Shown piece after piece: positions 27,601 through 35,100 of a DNA stretch of 35,283 bases (position 1 is its first letter; every line of letters starts with the position of its first letter). The translations under genes were made by a program, and so were the position numbers. The DNA is taken from contig PLXK01000042.1 of NCBI GenBank assembly GCA_003151415.1, positions 27,402 through 62,684 on the forward strand, written 5' to 3'. This stretch comes from Bacteroidota bacterium (GTDB lineage: Bacteria > Bacteroidota > Bacteroidia > Palsa-965). Below the pieces are notes generated by a model. That model was given only the letters and a program-made list of their open reading frames with translations, was not told the origin of the DNA and did no database searches.

Positions 27601-27852
27601 CTCTTTTTTCACCAACAGGGCAGGTGCTTTCAAATTCCGGGTTGGAAGCAGCAGCAGGGTATCGCTGTCACGGCGAACGGCTGAGAATTGCCTGGGTAAT
27701 TCGGTGTCCGGCTTTTGGAATGTCTGCGTTTGCTTTGTTTTTCCGCCTGAAGACAGGGTTATCCATGCCAGGGAAAGAATCGCTATTCCGGCAACAGCGG
27801 CAATTTTGAAATACTGCATAACCGGAGTGGTGTTTGTCAGATATCTAGGCAT
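24649..27852 (-). CDS. VIT-vWA-TPR-DUF2135 envelope protein
   Basis: A 1067-residue protein. A hydrophobic anchor or signal lies at about residues 13-35. The VIT domain spans about 90-215 (SMEMTFYNN..LEGEFCFPLGEGQTVSAFAL, AREGxVVEKxxxRQVFE-like). A von Willebrand A domain follows (about 322-470) with a complete metal-binding MIDAS: DVSGS (329-333), GGT (394-396) and SDG (415-417). A low-complexity Ser/Asn/Ala segment (about 690-770) contains ALREVVIT, then come TPR-like helices (about 840-915) and a C-terminal DUF2135/YfaP-like domain (about 945-1063, VRVVINWDSNDCDMDLWTTDP). VIT-vWA proteins typically act in metal-dependent protein-protein contacts at the envelope; no precise function can be assigned. 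It lies between a lipoprotein gene (155 bp upstream) and the secreted hydrolase (100 bp downstream), all on the minus strand. Confidence 0.88.
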   Translation of the reverse strand: MPRYLTNTTPVMQYFKIAAVAGIAILSLAWITLSSGGKTKQTQTFQKPDTELPRQFSAVRRDSDTLLLLPTRNLKAPALLVKKEADDTCSIPLRITDVKVSITVVGNIASTSMEMTFYNNINRQLEGEFCFPLGEGQTVSAFALDVNGKMREGVVVEKNEGRQVFESVVRRRIDPGLLEWTAGNNFKTRVFPIPSKGYKRIRISFEQELLASGKGYLYFLPMSFKDKVDQFSVHAEIVRQTVKPQPYGSGITTLEFDQMNDSWVADKKMGPYAADKPLAFEIPLTKSTRQVYLEKTGNDAETNYFYAAAEPERFIRDKKLPSKIDLIWDVSGSGENRDIKKEKEILEGYFEKIRNAEIRLITFSNEVQLEKDFVLNAGNWSSLKTAIDSLEYDGGTQLGALDLSKYSCQEFILMSDGLSNFGEDAIKISKVPVMVVSSSQSADYATLKYIAQASNGQFINALTCTAPEAVRLLCTQPYRFISATFDSTQISSVYPSVPTDFRKCFSVSGILQGTEAAITLNFGIGNEILSSEKIRIQKSGLTETGLVRKMWAQKKISELDGRFEKNKAEITALGKQFSVVTRNTSLLVLDRLEDYIQYKIPPPEADMRKLYEASLAETNRRKQNTDKEHTEQVVKAFNERIAWWKTDFKPDSLLVKKPKNHPYNSGGIRTVSDSTSVDMATYMSSTPGVQSSNNSSALREVVITENESNVSNSQSYSVSNANGAAVRFANPEAQADADEKSGETVSGEGYNSGSAGRADKKDSRQSKIDLKTWNPKTPYMEALKGTEKKGLHKMYMQLRKKYRDTPSFFVDASDYFARQGEVTESVRILSNLAELKAEDHQALRVLAHRLQQMGYKELAIGTFRRVMKIRSEEPQSYRDLGLALADDKRYQEAVNMLCKVVNRSWDSRFPEIESFVAAEINNIIVKSKGKAQPDSLDPRLLKDMPVDVRVVINWDSNDCDMDLWTTDPIGELCMYNHARTLAGGRISRDFTGGYGPEEFIVRKALNGKYKVHVNYYGTHQQTLYGPTTIQAELYTNYGKPNEVKKEVTLRLKDSKEVIDLADLEFTK

Positions 27853-28007
27853 AAGACATGCGTTTTTAATGAAAGGGATATACCATCAGATGCGCACAAA
27901 CAGCCGATTCCATAAAATCGGAAGAAATAAGGAGGAATTTTCTGATTTCCCCATTTTCGGTGGCTGAAAAACAGGTCGGAAGTTCCTGAAAAGGGGAAAG
28001 AAACGCT

Positions 28008-28934
28008 TTAATTGTTGGAAATGGGAATGAGTCCCCTGATTCCCATATCCACAACAGTGTCGCCTGCTGCGGGTTGAAAATAGTTATCGCCCGTATGTTC
28101 GACCCATTCGAAACTGTTATTGGTAGAAAGAGAAACGGTAATGACAATGTCCCTGTTTTCATTTCCTGTAATTGTGAGACTCTGCAGGGCTCCGGCAGTA
28201 TTGACAAACTGCCCCGTCACCACACAGGAGCCGGCCGGAATCGGAGAACCGGGCATCGGATTGACAACCGTTGTGGCCCCGGCAGGACTTTGCCCGTCGG
28301 ATGTATAGGCTGTTCCGGCAACGGTTGTTTCAAAGCCCCAATAGCCTTGTTTGTGATTGCCCGGCCCGCCTGTTGCAGCAGAAGGACTGATCGTCTGTGT
28401 TTTTATTTTATAGGTGGTCAGGTAAGTATTGTAACCGATAAAGGATGCAATGGTTCCTGTTCCGAGTCCGCTGCCGGGCAATGCGGCTGATTTGTAAACA
28501 ATATCGTAGTTCTGATAAGCCAGTGAAACGCGCAGCCATTTATATGTCCCGGCCGCCACCTGGCTGAGCGGAACAGAGAAAAAATCCTGTCCCTGGGCCA
28601 CCACAACAGCCTGATTGAAATCGATGGCAGCCGCTCCTCCCGCAGTTGTCGTGGGAGAGTTAAACAGGATGTTGCCTCCGCCCAACAACTGGCCGTCGTT
28701 GGCCATTTCAATGTAATGGGCGCTCATGGCATTGAACTTTGGCGATTGAGTCCTGTGATTGGCAGGTATCGTGGCTACAACACCCAGATTGTTTAGACGG
28801 ACCTGGGTAGAATCGAATTTAAATCTGAAAACCAGCCTGGGTGCGGCGGTTGTGGTCGTAGTTACGACTTTATCTTTTTTACAGGCGCAGAAACCGCTGA
28901 GGGCAAGGACAAGAATTAAAATGGATTTGTTCAT
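28008..28934 (-). CDS. Lipoprotein of unknown function
   Basis: A 308-residue protein. The start MNKSILILVLALSG is followed by FCACKKDK, a lipoprotein-type signal with Cys16 or Cys18 as the acylated residue and a lysine/aspartate stretch after it. A threonine run (VVTTTTTAAP) leads into a mostly beta-stranded body: LVFRFKFDSTQVRLNNLG, KFNAMSAHYIEMAND, GTYKWLRVSLAYQNYDIVYK. The central part has turns rich in Gly/Pro. The FKFD..Q..LNNLG opening and the strand pattern vaguely recall the MbnP-like family, but I am not confident. Probably anchored in the outer membrane or inner leaflet. It is the first of three minus-strand envelope genes, 155 bp before the VIT-vWA gene. Confidence 0.75.
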   Translation of the reverse strand: MNKSILILVLALSGFCACKKDKVVTTTTTAAPRLVFRFKFDSTQVRLNNLGVVATIPANHRTQSPKFNAMSAHYIEMANDGQLLGGGNILFNSPTTTAGGAAAIDFNQAVVVAQGQDFFSVPLSQVAAGTYKWLRVSLAYQNYDIVYKSAALPGSGLGTGTIASFIGYNTYLTTYKIKTQTISPSAATGGPGNHKQGYWGFETTVAGTAYTSDGQSPAGATTVVNPMPGSPIPAGSCVVTGQFVNTAGALQSLTITGNENRDIVITVSLSTNNSFEWVEHTGDNYFQPAAGDTVVDMGIRGLIPISNN

Positions 28935-29132
28935 TGTGTTTTTATTTCGGAAAAATTAAATAATATCCATTCATACATTTATCCGGAAGGGATAAACGGA
29001 AAAGATTTTGATTTTTTTGAGTGTTTGGAATTAACTGAAGGGAAAGGTAGCCATTTTAGATGAATTGGCGCGGTGTTTTTTTAGGCCTCTGATCAAAAAC
29101 CGGAAGATCAATTCCCGGATGCTGAATTTACT

Positions 29133-29390
29133 TTAAGGCGTTTTGTTTTTTTTTTGACCGGAACTTTTCTCCAATTGTTTGGTTCCTTTAAACAGAGCGT
29201 AAATGGCCATTGCATGACCGTGGCCCAATTCAAAGTCCGCTTTAAGCCAGGCAATAAAATCGCCTGCTTTTACTCCCTCTTTGATTTTTCCTTTTAGCAG
29301 CAGACCTTTTTTTTCAGCCAGTTTTTTAAAATCATCGGGCGATTTGCCGGTCTTTTTTCTGATCGTATCGATATAGGCCTGGAAGGACAT
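29133..29390 (-). CDS. DUF4287 domain-containing protein
   Basis: An 85-residue protein matching the DUF4287 pattern: MSFQAYIDTIRKKTGKSPDDF at the start and VKAGDFIAWLKADFELGHGHAMAI in the middle, ending in a lysine-rich tail (KKNKTP). Members are small cytoplasmic helical proteins, often fused to or beside DUF5655; their function is not known. The start lies 7 bases after the stop codon of the DoxX-like gene, so the two are almost certainly co-transcribed. Full length for the family. Confidence 0.88.
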   Translation of the reverse strand: MSFQAYIDTIRKKTGKSPDDFKKLAEKKGLLLKGKIKEGVKAGDFIAWLKADFELGHGHAMAIYALFKGTKQLEKSSGQKKNKTP

Positions 29391-29397
29391 ATGTGCG

Positions 29398-29793
29398 TTA
29401 TTGGGTTAAAGGTAAAAAGGCTCTTGCTTTTTCATTTCTCAAATATTCGGCTACCCAAACAAGTATTGCAAAAACAACAGGGAACAAATAAGGGTGACCC
29501 TCTTTTTGCGCATGGTAGGTTATGGCTACAGCCCCACCCAAATAGGCTGTGATGAGCAGACCGCCTAAAAAGACCGTTCTGTTGTAAATGTACAAAAGAG
29601 GGCCGATTAGCAAATAAATGCCCAAAGGCTGAAGACAGCTTTCAGGCAATCCTAATTGTGCAGTTCCTTCCACCGCCATTGGGTGTTTTATGATTTTCAT
29701 GGAGGAATCGAAAAATAAAAAGAGACACAACAGTCCTTTTAATATTCTGCCCGACCACAAAGCGGTTTTTGAATGACTTGTTTGGTTTTCCAT
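29398..29793 (-). CDS. DoxX-like membrane protein
   Basis: A 131-residue integral membrane protein with four hydrophobic helices (about 14-32, 54-70, 73-93, 102-120). The family-type segments GRILKGLLCLFLFFDSSMKI, HPMAVEGTAQLGLPES and FLGGLLITAYLGGAVAITYHAQ place it in the DoxX-like group, which in other organisms is linked to quinone or thiol redox chemistry. No redox-active cysteine pair is visible, so the activity here is unclear. First gene of a two-gene unit with DUF4287 (7-base gap). Confidence 0.87.
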   Translation of the reverse strand: MENQTSHSKTALWSGRILKGLLCLFLFFDSSMKIIKHPMAVEGTAQLGLPESCLQPLGIYLLIGPLLYIYNRTVFLGGLLITAYLGGAVAITYHAQKEGHPYLFPVVFAILVWVAEYLRNEKARAFLPLTQ

Positions 29794-29829
29794 ATTTTCT
29801 ACGTTTACTTTTTATGGCATCTGAAATTC

Positions 29830-30255
29830 TTAAGCAGCAGCCCGATTCACCTGTTTTGACAATTCATTGGTGTCAGCTGTCAATTCATTCACCGAATTGT
29901 TCAATTCTGTCACTGAATTGTTCAATTCGTCCACGTTATCTAACGATTCAGTTACTGAATTGTTCAATTCACTCACGTTATCTATCTATTCAGTCACTGA
30001 ATTGTTCAATTCACTCACGTTATCTATCTATTCAGTCACTGAATTGTTCAATTCGTCCACGTTATCTAACGATTCTGTTACCGAATTGTTCAATTCACTC
30101 ACGTTTTCTATCTATTCAGTCACTGAATTGTTCAATTCATCCACGTTATCTAACAATTCAGTAGCTGAATTGTTCAATTCACTCACGTTATCTAACAATT
30201 CAGTAGCTGAATTGTTAGTCTCAATGGTTTTTTGTCCGACAGGAACCGTAACAGG
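29830..30255 (-). pseudogene. Possible relic of a heptad-repeat (coiled-coil) protein
   Basis: Read on the minus strand the array encodes ELNNSVTELLDNVS heptads, preceded by VPVGQKTIETNNSAT and closed by ELTADTNELSKQVNRAAA and a TAA at 29830-29832. Hydrophobic Val/Leu positions follow a 3-4 spacing as in a coiled coil. Three in-frame TAG codons interrupt it, and no start codon precedes it in frame, so it cannot be translated as it stands. It could equally be non-coding repeat DNA that looks like protein because of its 21-bp period. Confidence 0.35.
29861..30214. repeat. Tandem array of 21-bp units, 42-bp period, with dyads
   Basis: Two 21-bp unit types alternate: type A contains the dyad GAATTG-TT-CAATTC, and type B starts ACGTTATCTA and ends ATTCAG. 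From about 29891 the order is A A B A B A B A B A B A B A B and a partial A, giving eight complete A units and seven B units. A degenerate copy lies just before (from about 29868). Units differ at only a few positions. There are no unique spacers, so it is not a CRISPR array. It lies upstream of the DoxX-like gene, and the unit length equals both two helical turns and seven codons. Confidence 0.9.
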
Positions 30256-30265
30256 TTCATTTTAA

Positions 30266-30628
30266 GGATGCTTTTAAGAAGCACATTTTATATAACAGAG
30301 CCTGAACTTGTTTCCGGGATGCTTTTTCCTGAATACGTTGACAGAATATGATATCAAATATTTGAGCCTCTAAAGTAAAGTTAAATATAAAACATATTCC
30401 TTATATGAAATTACACTGAGACATAAAATGATCTTTTATTTATAAAATATACAAAATATATGATAAAGACGCAAAATCTCTGCTTGTTTTTTTAAGCATA
30501 AAAGCTTATAATTAAATAGAAGGTTTTCAGGTATTGATTCTTACCTTGCGCATTGTTAAAAATAAAAACAATTGTTTTACTGAAGAAAACATTTCAGTCG
30601 GATTTGTTTCTTCTCATACCCTTGATGC
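30266..30628. other. AT-rich intergenic leader region of the WG-repeat gene
   Basis: 363 bp, very AT-rich, with no credible gene. A perfect palindrome CAAATATTTG lies around 30355-30364, and the TTG...AATATTTG around it weakly resembles a promoter with a short spacer. AAGC-ATAAAA-GCTT near 30495-30508 can form a small hairpin. TACCTTGCG at 30543-30551 resembles a -7 box lacking one T. No firm promoter call is possible. Confidence 0.4.
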
Positions 30629-32032
30629 ATGAAAAAATCAGTGATTTTCACCGCCTGTATAGCCTTTGTTGCAGCAGGTTTATTTCAGCCGCTTCTCGCT
30701 CAAAAAAATGCTTCAGGAGCCAAGAAAAGTGCGGCTTCATCTCCCAAAAGCCAGACCTTGATTCCTTTCCGGAAGGATGGCAAATGGGGCTATTGCGATG
30801 CGGATAAAAACGTGGTTGTTGCCCCCAAATACGATGACGCTTTGCCGATGACCGAGGGCATGGCTGCTGTTTCGCTGAATGATGACTGGGGATTTATCGA
30901 TCAAAGCGGAAACATTGCTGTTCCTATGAAATACCGGAGCGTGGTTGCATTCAATCACGGGTTGGGCGGAGTCATACAGCGAAATGCCCGTGGAACCACC
31001 ATGGGGTATGTGGATAAAACCGGAAAACAGGTAGGACCCATGGAAGAAGACTACAACTTCGAATATCAGGACTACGGGTTGTTTCTTCAGCATACCGGCG
31101 ATAAGGTTGGATTGTATGACAATACCGGAAAAAACGTTGTGCCCGCCAAATACGAAGCCTGCCGGCCCACCGGTCTACTTACCTTTGCCATAAAGCTCAA
31201 TGGTAAATATGGTTTTATAGATAAAACAGGAAAAGAACTTGTTCCGGCAAAATACGATGGGGTAGGTGTTTTTTCAGAGGGACTCGCTCCGGTGATGATT
31301 GCCAATAAATACGGCATCATTGATAAGAAAGGAAAGGAAATCATTCACCCTTCGGTATACACAAACATGACTTACTTTTCAAACGGATTCATCGCTGCTT
31401 TGCGTGTGAATTGGGTGTTTATTGACAAGACAGGCAAATTGCTTACTGCACAGCAATACGAGGATCTGAAAGATTCGCCGGCTTATTTTTTTTCAGAAGG
31501 CTTTGCACGCATCTGTCTCAATGGCAAATTCGGTTACATCAACCGTCATGGAAAGGACATCGTTTCCCCCAAATACACCATGGGTTACCATTTTCATAAC
31601 GGCATGGCCCGGGTAGAAATGGACAGAAAAGTTGGATTTATGGATACAAGCGGCAAAGAAGCGCTGCCTCTGAATTACTTCTTTGGCACCGACTTTAAAA
31701 AAGGAATGGCCATTGTTTCTTCATCAGAAGGTTACGGCTGTATCGACAAAAAAGGGAAAGCCGTTATTCCGCTGGAATATACCACCATCAGTCCAATGGC
31801 CTCTCACATCGGGATATCTAACGCCGAACCTGCAGATGGTTATTTTGTTGATGGCGTCATACCGGCATTCAAGGGCGAAAAGGGAGGGCTGGTTGATAAA
31901 ACAGGAAAGGCCGTGACTGCTTTTAAATACACCAAGATGACCGCCTGCGAAGGCAATATTTTCTGCGTGTCAGACGACGATCACCCGATCTATTATATCA
32001 GCACAAAAGGCACGGAGTATGTATTTGATTGA
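30629..32032 (+). CDS. Secreted WG-repeat protein
   Basis: A 467-residue protein with a signal peptide (MKKSVIFTACIAFVAAGLFQ, then PLLAQ) and a short Lys/Ser linker, followed by about eleven WG (KWG) repeats covering nearly all the rest. Each repeat has a G[FYIL]xD..G...VPxKY core: GYCD, GFID, GYVD, GLYD, GFID, GIID, VFID, GYIN, GFMD, GCID, GLVD. WG repeats form beta-rich solenoid or propeller-like scaffolds and usually mediate binding; no enzyme domain is present. No T9SS sorting domain is visible, so a periplasmic location is likely. It converges with the propeller/SpoIIE gene (69 bases between the stops). Confidence 0.9.
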   Translation: MKKSVIFTACIAFVAAGLFQPLLAQKNASGAKKSAASSPKSQTLIPFRKDGKWGYCDADKNVVVAPKYDDALPMTEGMAAVSLNDDWGFIDQSGNIAVPMKYRSVVAFNHGLGGVIQRNARGTTMGYVDKTGKQVGPMEEDYNFEYQDYGLFLQHTGDKVGLYDNTGKNVVPAKYEACRPTGLLTFAIKLNGKYGFIDKTGKELVPAKYDGVGVFSEGLAPVMIANKYGIIDKKGKEIIHPSVYTNMTYFSNGFIAALRVNWVFIDKTGKLLTAQQYEDLKDSPAYFFSEGFARICLNGKFGYINRHGKDIVSPKYTMGYHFHNGMARVEMDRKVGFMDTSGKEALPLNYFFGTDFKKGMAIVSSSEGYGCIDKKGKAVIPLEYTTISPMASHIGISNAEPADGYFVDGVIPAFKGEKGGLVDKTGKAVTAFKYTKMTACEGNIFCVSDDDHPIYYISTKGTEYVFD

Positions 32033-32101
32033 TTGCCGGATTTTGCCGGGAGCAAAGAATGCTTCGGAATGCATGCCCTTTTTCTGCAGTCGTGAACGGA
32101 A

Positions 32102-35100
32102 TTAAACTCTGAATCCGATCACCAGAATATCGTCAACCTGTTCGAGATCGCCTCTCCATTTCTCGATGTTGTTTTCGAGAACGATCTTCTGCGCCTGCAT
32201 GGTCATGTTTTTGGAAGAAACCAGCAGGTCTTTCATTTGCTTGTATTTGAATTTTTTCCCGTTCGTTCCGCCGAACTGATCTGCATATCCGTCGCTCGCT
32301 ATATAAATGCAGTCACCCTTTTTTAAACGTTTCAGGTGACTGGTGAATGGCTTTGTTTCTCCGGCATACACGCCAATGGGTTGTTTGTCGCCTTTGATTT
32401 CCAGAAGTTCGTCTTCGCTGATGACATAAAGCGGATTGTTGGCCCCGGCAAATTCGAGCTGCAGATTGTTTCTGTCAAACACACACAGGGCAATATCCAT
32501 CCCGTCTTTGTTCTCGCCTTCAGCACCTGTTTGTTTCAGACATTTCATGATATTCTGACGCAGATCGAACAGGATTTGCGATGGCTCAAGCACTTCTTTT
32601 TCATTGACGATTTCATTCAGCAAGGTATTGCCGATCATGCTCATGAATGCTCCCGGAACCCCGTGTCCGGTACAATCGGCAACGGTAATGACAAACTTGC
32701 CGTTCTTTTCTGAAAACCAGTAAAAGTCGCCGCTGACAATGTCCTTGGGCATATACAGAATAAAGCTCTGCGGGAATTCCTGTGCAATCAGATCCAGTTG
32801 AGGAAGGATGGCTTCCTGAATATTTTTGGCATACTGGATACTGTCGGTGATGTCGCGGTTCTTGGTTTCGATGATGGATTTCTGTGCGGTGATTTCCCGG
32901 TTCACCACTTCCACTTTTTCTTTTTCTTCGCGGAGTTCGTGGGTCCGCAGACGTACCGTCTTTTCGAGTGTAATCTGGGTACGCATCAGCTGTTGTGTCC
33001 TGATCTTGATGAAGAGGTAAACACCGGTGACGATGATGATGATACACAAGGTATAGAACCACCATGTTTTATACCAGGGAGGCATGATGACAAAATGGTA
33101 GACGAAGGGTTCTTTGTTCCAGAGGCCATCGTTGTTACTGGCCTTAAGTAAAAATGTGTAATCGCCTGCAGGAAGGGAGGAATAGGTCGCTTCATTTTTG
33201 GAACTTGGCGGCACCCAGTCTCTGTCGATTCCTTCGAGCATGAATGTGTATTTGACTTTGGAAGGAACGGTTAAGCTGATCCCTCTGAAATCGAATGTGA
33301 GGTGATTTTTGGTATAAGGAAGAATCAGGTTTGCCGGTAATTTGGTGAGTGAATCGACACCTTTTGACCAGGGACTGAAATCGGCATCCTGAAAGAAGAG
33401 TCTTATTTTTGACACTTCTGTGAGCGGTTCAACGTCATTGGGTTTATCGAGGGTGTGGTCGTAGACGGTAACACCTTTTATGGTACCGAACCAGATCCGG
33501 CCTTTGTTATCCTTGCAACAGGCATTGATATTGCATTCTACGCCTTTGAACCCTTCTTCTTTTCCGTAATGCTTGACTTCAATCTTGCCTGACTTTCTGA
33601 ATTGCATGGCATCCAGCCTGTCGAGTCCTTTGTTTGTTCCCACCCAGAGGAAGCCGCTGTTATCAAAGATCAGGAGATAAATTTTGTTGGACGTCAATCC
33701 ATTGTTTTCATCAATCTTTAAAAAGGTCTTTCCATCATACATGAAAACACCTTCGCCTGTGCCAAACCAAAGGTTCCCCTGTTGATCGTCGAGAATGCAG
33801 GCTACTTTTTTGTCGGTGAAGTTTGATTTTTTAGAGATCACATGCACATCGCTCCGGTCCATCATCATGGCACCTTTCTCGGTGCCGAACCATGTGTTCC
33901 CTTTTTTGTCGGTGAAAATGCATTGGATGGCGCGGTTGTCTTTGTCCAGAAGGCTGTTCAGCCGGGGGAAGTCGGTCGCAAATCCTTCTTTCGGGTGATC
34001 ACCATCTCCGGCTTTATGGTAGCAAACTCCATTTTTTGTTCCGATCCAGATTCTTCCGTCGAAGCCTTTGGATAAGGCATACACTTTATTGTCTTTGAGT
34101 CCATCCTTCACGGTATAGTTCAGGTAATCTTTCCCGTTGAAAATACTGATTCCGGTTCCTGTTCCGAACCAGATCCTGTCCTCTGAATCTTCCAGCATGG
34201 AGGAAATGGTGTTGCTGCTGATTGACTTTCCAGGTTTTTTTTGATCCTCCTTCAAGGCAAGTGAAACTTTATAGTGCTCGTTCAGCCTTACGGCTCCGGC
34301 ATCCTGAATACCGAGCCACATGTTCTTTTTAGAATCCATGAACACAGATGTCACATAATCGCGGGGGAGGCTATCGTTTGAACTCAGGTTGAAGAATGTT
34401 TCTCTGCTCAGTTTGGAGACACCACTTCCTGAAGTTCCAAACCACATGGTGCCTTCCCTGTCGCAGGTCACACAAACGAGGTTATTGGAGGCTAATCCGT
34501 TGCGGTCGATATACCGGCTGAATTTTTTTCCATCATACTTGAAGGCACCGGCAGCGGAGGCGAACCATATATTTCCGTTTAAATCGGGCCAGGCTCCCAC
34601 GTAAGAAGTTTGATATTTGCGTTGATCACAGCCTGGAATTACCTGAAAATCATTATCCACTTTCCCGTTTGTAATCCGGTTCAATCCCTTGATTGTTGCT
34701 ACCCAAGTGGTTCCCGATTTATCTTCGATAATACCGCGGACGAAATTATTATCAAGACCCTCTTTGTCTGAATAGTGTTTGAAATTTTTTCCATCATACA
34801 CAAAGACACCATTCGCCATAGTACCGAACCAGATCTGGCCTTTGCTGTCAGCATAGATGACAAATACCGAACTGTTATTCAGCAGTTCATTCTCTTTAAA
34901 AGGAATTATTTTATTGTCTTTTAGCTGGCAAACCCCTTTCGCGGTTCCAACCCAGATCCTGTCCTGCCTGTCTCTGAATACCTTGTATACACGTTTGTGG
35001 GGAAGCCCGGTGGAGTCTGTGAAATTGTGAAACTTAAAGCCGTTGTAGATACTAAGCCCATTCAGGGTGCCGAAGAGGATGTTTCCCTGTTTATCGTCAG

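Noticed and set aside
27914-27931. Small hairpin CCGATT...AATCGG upstream of the VIT-vWA gene
   Set aside because: The six-base stem has no T-run or matching partner sites; chance is likely.
29861-30214. CRISPR array
   Set aside because: The units are contiguous 21-mers with no unique spacers, and no cas genes are present.
29867-30265. Plus-strand protein across the tandem array
   Set aside because: Only a TTG is available as a start, two plus frames are equally open, and openness follows from the repeat unit itself.
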